DNA of 64,000 nucleotides from JADJSS01 sp964490845 (GTDB taxonomy: Bacteria > Bacteroidota > Bacteroidia > Chitinophagales > JADIYW01). The notes beneath the pieces were generated by a model that was not told the DNA's origin, searched no databases, and worked only from the letters and a program-made list of their open reading frames with translations. The position numbers were made by a program, and so were the translations under genes. The stretch covers positions 418,686 through 482,685 of the forward strand of contig CAZBED010000002.1 of the NCBI GenBank assembly GCA_964490845.1, in the 5' to 3' direction. This document shows, in pieces, positions 53,613 to 61,503 of this stretch (the first letter of the stretch is position 1; each line of letters starts with the position of its first letter).

Positions 53613-54701
53613 GTGAACATTTCCAGAAAAAACACCGACGATTTAAATGCGGTTATCAGCATTGAACTCAAAAAAGAAGATTATCTGCCGCAGGTAGAAA
53701 AAGCTATTACACAGGCTAAAAATACGGTAGCCATCAAAGGATTTCGTAAAGGACATGTTCCGGGCTCATTAATAAAAAAGATGTATGGCAATTCCATATT
53801 GCTGGAGGAACTGAATAAATCCGTATCGGAAGCACTGAACAAACATATCGAGGGTGAAAAATTAAATATGCTGGGACGTCCGTTGCCGATAGCTTCCGAA
53901 AATATGGAGTTTGATATCAATAATCCGGCAGATTTTATTTTCGAGTATGAAATCGGATTGGCGCCGGAAGTGAAAGTGGACGCTTTAGGTAAAAAAACCA
54001 AAATTACAAAAAATGTAATCACCATTGATGATACGACGCTGGATGATGAATTGGAGAAATTGCGTGAACGTCATGGTAAATTGCTGAATCCGGACAGAGC
54101 AGAAGGGGAAGAGCCGCAATTTGAAAAGGCAGAAATGAATCAGGAATTTTTTGATAAGGTATATGGTCCTGGCATCGTAACGACCCTGGAAGATTTCAAA
54201 GAAAAGGTACGTAAAGAACTGCAGGATTTTTCTGATAAATCAGCCCAAAATAAATTTAAAGATGACATCTATCTGGCATTGATGGATCAGACCGATATAA
54301 AGTTCCCGGATGCATTTCTGAAAAAATTTATCAAAGCAAGCAATGAAAAACCAATTGACGACGAACAGATTGAAAAGGAATACCCGGATTTCTCCAAAGG
54401 CCTGAAGTGGAATCTCATTACTACGGCAATCGCAAAAGAAAATGACATAAAAGTGGAGTTTGAAGATGTGAAAAATTTCTCCAAGGAGCAACTGCGCAAT
54501 CAGTTTATGATGTATGGCGGAGGTATCACCGATGAAATGATTGAATCGTTTAATGACAACATGATGTCTAAACAGGAGCATGTCAAAAAGTCATACGATG
54601 GCGCATTGGAACAAAAATTGTTTACTTTTATCGAGTCGCAAGTTACGATAGATGAAAAACCGGTAGCTTTTGACGAGTTTTTTAAAAAGAAAGAAGATTA
54701 G
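53613..54701 (+). CDS. tig: Trigger factor lacking the PPIase domain
   Basis: Ribosome-associated chaperone of 362 residues, against about 430-450 for a full trigger factor. The ribosome-binding signature GFRKGHVP (43-50) and the rest of the N-terminal domain are intact up to DDELEKLRERHGKL (about 143-156). The next recognisable sequence is already the C-terminal arm, EKAEMNQEFFDKVYG (170-184). The FKBP-like prolyl isomerase domain of about 90 residues that should lie between is reduced to a short linker. The frame is open, so this is a clean in-frame loss. The start is a GTG at 53613. clpP and clpX follow, as is common. Confidence 0.9.
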   Translation: MNISRKNTDDLNAVISIELKKEDYLPQVEKAITQAKNTVAIKGFRKGHVPGSLIKKMYGNSILLEELNKSVSEALNKHIEGEKLNMLGRPLPIASENMEFDINNPADFIFEYEIGLAPEVKVDALGKKTKITKNVITIDDTTLDDELEKLRERHGKLLNPDRAEGEEPQFEKAEMNQEFFDKVYGPGIVTTLEDFKEKVRKELQDFSDKSAQNKFKDDIYLALMDQTDIKFPDAFLKKFIKASNEKPIDDEQIEKEYPDFSKGLKWNLITTAIAKENDIKVEFEDVKNFSKEQLRNQFMMYGGGITDEMIESFNDNMMSKQEHVKKSYDGALEQKLFTFIESQVTIDEKPVAFDEFFKKKED

Positions 54702-54721
54702 CCGTCCATAATTAGTACTGC

Positions 54722-54780
54722 GTGTTGAGTAACTGATTATATTTATTCAATTTTCTTTCTGATTACTCAATACTCATTAT
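54722..54780. repeat. Inverted and 7-nt periodic repeat between tig and clpP
   Basis: GTGTTGAGTAA (54722-54732) and TTACTCAATAC (54763-54773) are inverted copies matching at 10 of 11 positions. The right side continues with a 7-nt period (TACTCAA TACTCAT TATTAAA, partly overlapping). It is the same kind of element as at 53502-53566. Confidence 0.6.
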
Positions 54781-54794
54781 TAAATACAAAAAAT

Positions 54795-55472
54795 ATGGAC
54801 TACGGAAAAGAATTCAGAAAATATGCTACCAAGCATCATGGTTTATCCAGCATTTATGTAGACAACTACTTACAAACCAGCATTACCAACCTTACTCCGA
54901 ACATTATTGAAGAGCGCCCGATGAATGTGGCGGCTTTGGATGTGTTTTCCCGTCTGATGATGGACAGAATTATCTTTATGGGAACGGGAATTGACGACTA
55001 TGTGGCAAATGTAATTATGGCTCAGCTCTTGTTTTTAGAATCTTCAGATGCCAACCGCGATATTCAGATTTATGTGAACAGTCCGGGTGGCAGTGTGTAC
55101 GCCGGATTAGGAATTTACGATACCATGCAGTATGTAAATCCGAATGTGGCTACCTGTTGCGTGGGCATGGCAGCCTCCATGGCAGCTGTGTTGTTATGCG
55201 CCGGAGAAAAAGGTAAGCGCAGCGCACTGAAACACAGCAGAGTGATGATACACCAGCCGATGGGTGGTGCACAAGGACAGGTTTCTGAAATTGAAATAAC
55301 CTATAAGGAGATTACCAAACTTAAAAAGGAATTGTACGATATCATCGCGGTACACAGCGGGCAGCCGTATGAGAAAGTAGAGAAAGACAGCGACCGCGAT
55401 TACTGGATGACCGGTGACGAAGCAAAAGAATATGGCATGATTGACGAAGTGTTGGTGAAAAAGCCGGCATAA
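54795..55472 (+). CDS. clpP: ATP-dependent Clp protease proteolytic subunit
   Basis: Serine protease subunit of ClpXP, 225 residues. The catalytic triad is visible: Ser128 in GMAASMAAVL, His153 in RVMIHQPMGG and Asp198 in EKDSDRDYWM. The N-terminus is longer than in E. coli ClpP by a stretch rich in Tyr and Lys, which may be a propeptide. It follows tig after 93 nt and precedes clpX. Confidence 0.97.
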   Translation: MDYGKEFRKYATKHHGLSSIYVDNYLQTSITNLTPNIIEERPMNVAALDVFSRLMMDRIIFMGTGIDDYVANVIMAQLLFLESSDANRDIQIYVNSPGGSVYAGLGIYDTMQYVNPNVATCCVGMAASMAAVLLCAGEKGKRSALKHSRVMIHQPMGGAQGQVSEIEITYKEITKLKKELYDIIAVHSGQPYEKVEKDSDRDYWMTGDEAKEYGMIDEVLVKKPA

Positions 55473-55524
55473 GGCAGTACCTGTGGAATTGCGTTAAACA
55501 ATAACATTTATAAAGAAATAAGAT

Positions 55525-55554
55525 TGGTGCGATGCTTGTCGCACCATCTTTTTT
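55525..55554 (+). terminator. Terminator-like hairpin between clpP and clpX
   Basis: TGGTGCGA (55525-55532) with TCGCACCA (55539-55546) forms an 8-bp stem with a 6-nt loop, followed by CTTTTTT (six T at 55549-55554). It lies 53 nt after clpP and 42 nt before the clpX ATG. It should reduce or separate clpX transcription. Confidence 0.8.
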
Positions 55555-55595
55555 ATGTAATTTTAATCCCCGGTAAATTTAACCTGTTTGACAAG

Positions 55596-56834
55596 ATGAG
55601 TAAAAAGAATCCAGGTAAATGCAGTTTCTGCGGCAAAGACAAAGATGCCGTTCAAATCCTTATTACAGGCCTGGACGGGTATATATGTGAAAGTTGTGTG
55701 ACGCAGGCAAAACAGATTGTAGATTCGGAGCTGGCAGAACATCCGAAATCCACGGCCACTTTTGCCCCGTCAAAGGCGCTAAAACCCGTGGATATAAAAA
55801 AACACCTGGATGAGTATGTCATCGGGCAGGATGAAGCCAAAAAAGTAATCGCGGTAGCCGTATATAATCATTACAAACGGTTGAATCAAAAGATTCAGGA
55901 AGATGAAGTGGAGATTGAGAAGTCGAACATACTGCTGATAGGACAGACCGGTACCGGAAAAACGCTTATAGCCAAGACCATCGCCAAATTGCTGAATGTG
56001 CCTTTTGCCATTGTAGATGCGACGGTTTTTACAGAAGCCGGCTATGTCGGGGAGGATGTGGAGAGTATTTTGTCCAGGCTGTTACAGGTATGCAACTACG
56101 ACACCTCCCTGGCAGAAAAAGGAATCGTTTATATTGATGAAGTCGACAAGATTGCGCGCAAAAGCGATAACCCGTCCATTACCCGTGATGTGAGCGGGGA
56201 AGGGGTGCAGCAGGCATTATTGAAACTGCTCGAAGGTACGGAAGTGCTGGTGCCGCCGCACGGCGGCCGCAAGCACCCGGAACAGAAATTATTGAAGGTA
56301 GATACCAAAAATATTTTATTCATCTGCGGCGGCTCCTTCGACGGCATTGATAAGGTGATTTCCAAACGCCTGAATACGGCGGTTGTCGGCTTTAAAAAAG
56401 CAAAGCAGGGGGAAACCATCGACAAAGAAAATCTGCTGCAGTACATTACCCATCAGGATGTGAAAAATTTCGGACTGATTCCTGAATTAATCGGACGCTT
56501 ACCTGTATTGTCCCATCTAGAACCACTGGATAGGCAGGCCCTGAAGGATATATTAACCAAGCCTAAAAACGCGCTGCTGAAGCAATACCAGAAAATATTT
56601 TCACTGGAAGGCATCCATTTTACGATGGATGCAGCCGCCATTGACTTTGTTGTGGGAAAAGCGCTGGAATACAAGCTCGGTGCGCGTGGGTTGCGCTCCA
56701 TCTGCGAGGCCATCATGACGGACGCTATGTACGAACTGCCCTCCGCCAATGATGTCAAGGAATTTGTCGTTACGGCTGCGTATGCCGAAGACAAACTGAA
56801 CAAATCCAAGTTGTCGAAACTGAAAGTGGCCTGA
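55596..56834 (+). CDS. clpX: ATP-dependent Clp protease ATP-binding subunit ClpX
   Basis: AAA+ unfoldase that feeds substrates to ClpP. It has 412 residues. The zinc-binding domain has Cys9, Cys12, Cys31 and Cys34. Walker A is GQTGTGKT (116-123), Walker B is IVYIDEVDKIA, and the RKSDNPSITRDVSGEGVQQALLK and IGRLPVLSHLEPL segments are typical. The ATG at 55596 was chosen because it gives the canonical zinc-finger start; an upstream ATG at 55524 would read through the terminator hairpin. Confidence 0.97.
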   Translation: MSKKNPGKCSFCGKDKDAVQILITGLDGYICESCVTQAKQIVDSELAEHPKSTATFAPSKALKPVDIKKHLDEYVIGQDEAKKVIAVAVYNHYKRLNQKIQEDEVEIEKSNILLIGQTGTGKTLIAKTIAKLLNVPFAIVDATVFTEAGYVGEDVESILSRLLQVCNYDTSLAEKGIVYIDEVDKIARKSDNPSITRDVSGEGVQQALLKLLEGTEVLVPPHGGRKHPEQKLLKVDTKNILFICGGSFDGIDKVISKRLNTAVVGFKKAKQGETIDKENLLQYITHQDVKNFGLIPELIGRLPVLSHLEPLDRQALKDILTKPKNALLKQYQKIFSLEGIHFTMDAAAIDFVVGKALEYKLGARGLRSICEAIMTDAMYELPSANDVKEFVVTAAYAEDKLNKSKLSKLKVA

Positions 56835-56914
56835 TATAACCTTTGTTTATCAGCCTATCAGTTTTATCCATCAAAATTTAAACATTCTTACATTTTAAAC
56901 GTCTTTAAAAGTAG

Positions 56915-56922
56915 TATCTTTG
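56915..56922 (+). promoter_or_regulatory. -7 element for superoxide dismutase
   Basis: TATCTTTG matches TAnnTTTG, 44 nt before the ATG at 56967. The -33 region is T-rich. Confidence 0.55.
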
Positions 56923-56966
56923 GATACTGAAATTAATTGATTCACTCACTTTTAAATCTAAATACA

Positions 56967-57581
56967 ATGGCTTTCGAATTACCCAATTTACCGTATGCAC
57001 ACGATGCATTAGAACCGCATATCGATACGCTGACCATGCAGATCCATCATGGCAAGCACCACAATGCGTATGTCACCAATTTAAATGCTGCCCTGGCTGG
57101 AACGGAGAACGAAGGAAAAACCATCGAAGAATTAATGGCAAACATTTCTAAATTGTCACCTGCTATCCGCAATAATGGCGGCGGGCATTTTAACCACTCC
57201 CTGTTTTGGACGGTGATGAGCCCGAACGGCGGCGGCGAACCTACCGGAGCGGTGGGAGAGGCCATAACTGCTGCATTCGGTTCGTATGATAAATTCAAGG
57301 AAGAGTTTACCAAAGCCGCAACCACCCGTTTTGGCTCCGGATGGGCGTGGCTGTGTGTGAAGGCGGATAAATCGTTGTGTGTTTGCTCTTCCCCGAATCA
57401 GGATAACCCTACGATGGATATCTCGGAATGTCCGGGAACACCTGTTTTAGGATTGGATGTGTGGGAACATGCTTATTACCTGCATTATCAGAACCGCAGG
57501 CCGGATTACATCGCAGCGTTTTACAATGTCATCAACTGGGATGAAGTGAACAAAAGATATGCGGCTGCATTAGCTGTCTGA
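56967..57581 (+). CDS. Superoxide dismutase, Mn/Fe family
   Basis: A 204-residue cytoplasmic SOD that converts superoxide to H2O2 and O2. Metal ligands are His27 (QIHHGKHH), His77 (HFNHSLFW), Asp164 and His168 (LDVWEHAYY). A Gly in NNGGGHFNH and a Gln in the PNQDNP segment fit the manganese-type second shell, so SodA-like or cambialistic is likely. The ATG at 56967 gives the usual AFELPNLPYAHDALEPHID start. It is monocistronic, with its own promoter and terminator. Confidence 0.95.
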   Translation: MAFELPNLPYAHDALEPHIDTLTMQIHHGKHHNAYVTNLNAALAGTENEGKTIEELMANISKLSPAIRNNGGGHFNHSLFWTVMSPNGGGEPTGAVGEAITAAFGSYDKFKEEFTKAATTRFGSGWAWLCVKADKSLCVCSSPNQDNPTMDISECPGTPVLGLDVWEHAYYLHYQNRRPDYIAAFYNVINWDEVNKRYAAALAV

Positions 57582-57601
57582 ATTCTTTTTTGATATTTAA
57601 T

Positions 57602-57626
57602 AAATGCCCTCCAAGAGAGGGCATTT
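57602..57626 (+). terminator. Terminator of superoxide dismutase
   Basis: AAATGCCCTC (57602-57611) and GAGGGCATTT (57617-57626) form a 10-bp stem with a 5-nt loop, followed by TTGTTGTTT. It lies 20 nt after the stop. Confidence 0.75.
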
Positions 57627-57690
57627 GTTGTTTAAGCTTTGCATCTATGATTTATCATGCGAATGCAATTACATGGATTCAGGCAAACTG

Positions 57691-59769
57691 CTACTCTTTC
57701 ACAAAAGTTCTGCAGTCTGATTGTCCGTCTTCCGAATTCATAAAGAGCTGGTAAACGCCTTTGGGAAACTGTTGCATCGAAATTATTTTCACAAAGTCTT
57801 TCTCCTGCAAGTGTTCCGAATAGACAAGCTGGCCGATAGAATTAATGATTATTAAGGTGAACGGTTTTGTACTGTTCAGATGCAGGTCCAGTGTCAGGGT
57901 TTCACTCACAGGATTTGGATATATTGAAAATATAACCGGCACATCATTTCTGTCGATTACAGAAGTAATGATATACGTTAGCGTATCCGACAACGCCTTA
58001 CAGCCATTGATATCTGTGATTTCCACTTTATATAGTCCGCTTCTGACCGGTTTATAATTTGATTGCGTTGCATCGGCAATAAGGGTGTCATTTCTGAACC
58101 ATTTAAAGGTAAAACCATCGGCCGTATAAAGCGTGTCATTGGATAAATGAATTATCGGCTGGGCTAAAGTATCTGCATTTACCAGTTCAAAACTGTCTGT
58201 GGCTGCGCAGTGATTGCTGTCTGTCAATATCAGAGTATAAATACCGTTGCTGAGATTATTGTTAGTAGCTGTTGTAATTCCATTCGACCAGCTATACGAA
58301 TATATGCCGTTTCCGCCACTTCCATTTACCTGAATCGAACCATTGGCTACATCCGGGCAGCTTGGGTTAGTTTTACTATTTAAATGTATTTTAATGGTAT
58401 CCGGACGGATTAAACTAAAACTATCTTTACGTATACAACCAATCGCGTCAGTTGCCGTTACAATATACTTATCTGCCGAAAGATTAGTGATGATACTGCC
58501 ATTACTGCCATTGCTCCAGTTATAGGTTACATTGCCATTAGAGCCGGTGCTGTTCACTTCTATCCTGCCATCTGTCACATCAGCACAACTCGGATTCTTT
58601 TTGCTGACAAGGATTAACTGAAATGGAGAACATAGTTCTCTAATCTTGTAAACGACGCCATTATTAAGGTTACACGCATATAACTCTCCCCGGAGGTCTT
58701 CTCCAAAACTGCTGACATTACTTTGTTTTGGAGTGGACAGTTGTGTAGTGGTAAAAACCGTATCTGTTTTTTTAGTCATCCAGAAATTCCCGCTGATATA
58801 ATCGCTGAAGATGTAATATCCCAGTAAATCCGGATATTTGGAACCCTTGTAAATGAATCCTCCGGTAATAGAAAACCCACCTGTGGAGGAGTTGTGCGGA
58901 TAATCAAAAACCGGAAATTTATAATTGCCGGCACTTCCACAACCCGTGGAACTGTAAACGGCATTTCCTTCATAACAGCGCCAACCGTAATTCTCGCCGC
59001 CCGGACTCGCCGAAGACTGAAAATTTACCTCTTCCCGGTTGTTTTGCCCTACATCAGCAATCCATAAATCGCCGGTATTTTTGTCAAAACTGAAACGCCA
59101 GGGATTGCGCAAGCCGTACGCCCAGATTTCTTTCTGTACATTCGTTTCTGCAAAAAACGGATTGGTGGATGGAATGGAGTATGGCTGTGAGAAATTATTT
59201 ACATCCAAACGCAGGATTTTTCCGGGCAGAGTATTTTTATTTTGCCCGTTTCCATTCGGGTCGCCGCTGCCACCTCCGTCACCAACGGCAATGTAGAGGT
59301 ATCCGTCTTTTCCAAATTTGATACAACCTCCGTTATGATTAGTAAAACCGGGATGCAGTAATGTGATAACCAGTTGTTCGGTATCCTTTTCAGCACGGTT
59401 CGGATTTGCGGAAACTTTATACCTGAATACTGCATTATCCGTAGTGTTCTTTTTGGTATAATAGGTGTAGAAATAACCGTTGTCTTTATAGCCGGGATGA
59501 AAAGCAAAACCGAGCAATCCCTCTTCACCGCCCGATTGAACTTTTGTACGCAGATCGATGAAAGTGTCCAGTCTCACGCCATCAGAGTCCAGTGCCCAGA
59601 TGATGCCGTTTTGTTGGGCGATAAATACACGGGAGGTAAATCCGTCATGCGCCATGTCAATTGGTGCGGCAAACGTTCTGGAAAAAGTATCCAGCTTCAG
59701 TTTGGGTTGAGCCAATGAAAGCATGGATGAAAAGAAAATGCCGGAGAACAGCGTTGCAGTGAACTTCAT
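57691..59769 (-). CDS. T9SS-exported sugar-dehydrogenase-like protein with SprB repeats
   Basis: A 692-residue secreted protein with a signal peptide (KFTATLFSGIFFSSMLSLA, then QPK). Residues about 25-380 match the PQQ-dependent soluble glucose/sorbosone dehydrogenase fold, with EEGLLGFAFHPGY, GGCIKFGKDGYLYIAVGDGG, LPGKILRLDV and YGLRNPWRFSFDKNTGDLWIADVGQ. Two SprB-type repeats follow (NPSCADVTDGRIEVNSTG; NPSCPDVANGSIQVNGSG), then an Ig-like part and a type A T9SS sorting domain (IYPNPVSETLTLDL). It is likely cell-surface or secreted; the substrate is unknown. The ATG at 59769 was chosen over a TTG at 59784. Confidence 0.9.
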   Translation of the reverse strand: MKFTATLFSGIFFSSMLSLAQPKLKLDTFSRTFAAPIDMAHDGFTSRVFIAQQNGIIWALDSDGVRLDTFIDLRTKVQSGGEEGLLGFAFHPGYKDNGYFYTYYTKKNTTDNAVFRYKVSANPNRAEKDTEQLVITLLHPGFTNHNGGCIKFGKDGYLYIAVGDGGGSGDPNGNGQNKNTLPGKILRLDVNNFSQPYSIPSTNPFFAETNVQKEIWAYGLRNPWRFSFDKNTGDLWIADVGQNNREEVNFQSSASPGGENYGWRCYEGNAVYSSTGCGSAGNYKFPVFDYPHNSSTGGFSITGGFIYKGSKYPDLLGYYIFSDYISGNFWMTKKTDTVFTTTQLSTPKQSNVSSFGEDLRGELYACNLNNGVVYKIRELCSPFQLILVSKKNPSCADVTDGRIEVNSTGSNGNVTYNWSNGSNGSIITNLSADKYIVTATDAIGCIRKDSFSLIRPDTIKIHLNSKTNPSCPDVANGSIQVNGSGGNGIYSYSWSNGITTATNNNLSNGIYTLILTDSNHCAATDSFELVNADTLAQPIIHLSNDTLYTADGFTFKWFRNDTLIADATQSNYKPVRSGLYKVEITDINGCKALSDTLTYIITSVIDRNDVPVIFSIYPNPVSETLTLDLHLNSTKPFTLIIINSIGQLVYSEHLQEKDFVKIISMQQFPKGVYQLFMNSEDGQSDCRTFVKE

Positions 59770-59898
59770 GATGGATGATTTCAATAAAGTTAACGAATTA
59801 ACTGCATTTCAGGTGGGCATAATAAATATTCAGGATGTCGCTGTGGTATAATAACTTTGAGCATTGTATCAATACCACCCAACCCATCACATGAGTTA

Positions 59899-60966
59899 TT
59901 ATCTGGATTGCTCAAAATCCTGCATGGCTTGTACCAATACCTGCACACTTTCTATCGGCAAGGCATTATAACAGGATGCGCGCAGACCTCCCACTGATTT
60001 ATGGCCTTTGATGCCATGAATATTATATGGTTTTACAAATTCCAGAAATGCGTTTTCCATTTCAGGAGTATCGGCGGTAAATGTAATGTTCATACGGCTG
60101 CGGTCTTCCGGCACAGAGTGCCCATTGAATAAAGGGTTCCGGTCAATTTCGGCGTACAAGAGCGCTGCTTTTTCCTGGTTGCGTTGTTCCATCGCCTGCA
60201 ACCCGCCATTCTTTTTCAGCCAGCGCAAAGTCAGTAATGCCGTATAAATGGCAAAGACGGGAGGTGTATTGTACAGGGAGTGGTGTTTGGCATAGGTGGC
60301 ATAGCTCCACATCGTGGATTTCTTTCGGGCATTGACTTCCAGCAAATCGTTGCGGATGATAACCAGCGTAACACCCGCGCAGCCCAGGTTTTTCTGGGCT
60401 CCGGCGTAAATAAGTGCATATTTTGATATATCGACCGGGCGGCTGAAAATATCCGAACTCATATCCGCCACTAAAGGTACCGGGGAGTCGATATCGTGCA
60501 GCAATTCCGTTCCGTAAATCGTGTTGTTGGTCGTAATATGGAAGTAGGCGGAGGCTTCATCTATCGTATAATTTTTGGGAATGTAACTGAAATTGGCATC
60601 CTTGGAAGAGGCAACGATGTTGACTTCGCCGTAGAGTTTCGCTTCATCCTCCGCTTTTTTTGCCCATACACCCGTTTCGAGGTAACAGGCTTTGCCGCCA
60701 TCCGGCAACAGGTTGTAGGGAACCATGGCAAACTGTGTGCTGGCGCCGCCCTGCAGAAAGAGGATGCTGTAATTGTCCGGAACAGCCAGCAATTCCTTAA
60801 TCAGCGACAGGCTTTCCTCCAGGATGGCATCAAATTCCTTGCTTCTGTGCGATATTTCCAATAATGAAAGGCCGATGCCATTGTAATCCAGGCATGCCTG
60901 GGCGCTTTGTTCAAAAACCTCCTTCGGTAAAATGGATGGCCCCGCGCCGAAATTGTGTTTTTTCAT
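59899..60966 (-). CDS. serC: Phosphoserine aminotransferase
   Basis: PLP enzyme of serine synthesis, 355 residues. It converts 3-phosphohydroxypyruvate and glutamate to phosphoserine and 2-oxoglutarate. The start KKHNFGAGPSILPKEV, LFLQGGASTQFAMVP, the PLP-lysine region YALIYAGAQKNLGCAGVT and the C-terminal HKSVGGLRASCYNALP are typical. It is a single gene. A TAAATTTG -7-like element lies upstream on the minus strand at 61029-61022. Confidence 0.97.
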   Translation of the reverse strand: MKKHNFGAGPSILPKEVFEQSAQACLDYNGIGLSLLEISHRSKEFDAILEESLSLIKELLAVPDNYSILFLQGGASTQFAMVPYNLLPDGGKACYLETGVWAKKAEDEAKLYGEVNIVASSKDANFSYIPKNYTIDEASAYFHITTNNTIYGTELLHDIDSPVPLVADMSSDIFSRPVDISKYALIYAGAQKNLGCAGVTLVIIRNDLLEVNARKKSTMWSYATYAKHHSLYNTPPVFAIYTALLTLRWLKKNGGLQAMEQRNQEKAALLYAEIDRNPLFNGHSVPEDRSRMNITFTADTPEMENAFLEFVKPYNIHGIKGHKSVGGLRASCYNALPIESVQVLVQAMQDFEQSR

Positions 60967-61075
60967 TTCCTATAGATTCTGACGATATGAAGGATCTTTT
61001 CTTTTCGTAGTCCGAAATTACCAAATTTATGTTATAGAATATATTATAGAATTATGATGAAATAGAACGTTGATT

Positions 61076-61384
61076 TTATATTTTAAATCCTTCGCTAAAA
61101 AAATCTTTTAATGTCAATCCATGTATTTCAATAATCCGCAAGAGGCTGCTAAACCGCAAATCCTCGCCTCGTTCATACTTGCCGTATTGTGAGCGATTAA
61201 TCCTGTGGTCATAAGCAAAGAATTCTGCATTCGAATACCCTTTCTTAATTCTTAATTCTTTAATTCTCGCGCCCAAGTTTTTAATCTGTAGTTCGATAGT
61301 ATTTTCTCCTATTTCAGGCAGTAGCTTTTTTATAACCGTTTTCTTCTCCTGTTCAGGTATTTGCTTTTTAGTCTGCTTAGCCAT
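61076..61384 (-). CDS. Small XRE-type helix-turn-helix protein
   Basis: A 102-residue protein. Residues 1-35 are basic and probably disordered (AKQTKKQIPEQEKKTVIKK). Residues 38-100 form an XRE/Cro-type HTH: LGARIKELRIKKGYSNAEFFAYDHRINRSQYGKYERGED split over helices 1-4. It binds DNA, but no partner (toxin or phage gene) is adjacent. It is divergent from the secreted propeller gene at 61504, which it might control. The ATG at 61384 was preferred to one at 61402. Confidence 0.8.
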   Translation of the reverse strand: MAKQTKKQIPEQEKKTVIKKLLPEIGENTIELQIKNLGARIKELRIKKGYSNAEFFAYDHRINRSQYGKYERGEDLRFSSLLRIIEIHGLTLKDFFSEGFKI

Positions 61385-61503
61385 GCATAAATGTACATGC
61401 ACAGTCTTTGTCTAAAAACTTGTATTAAAATACTGTTAAAAAGAAACTTTTAATTAAATGTTTTATAAATTAGTAGTTATAAATAATCAATAAAACGTAT
61501 AAT

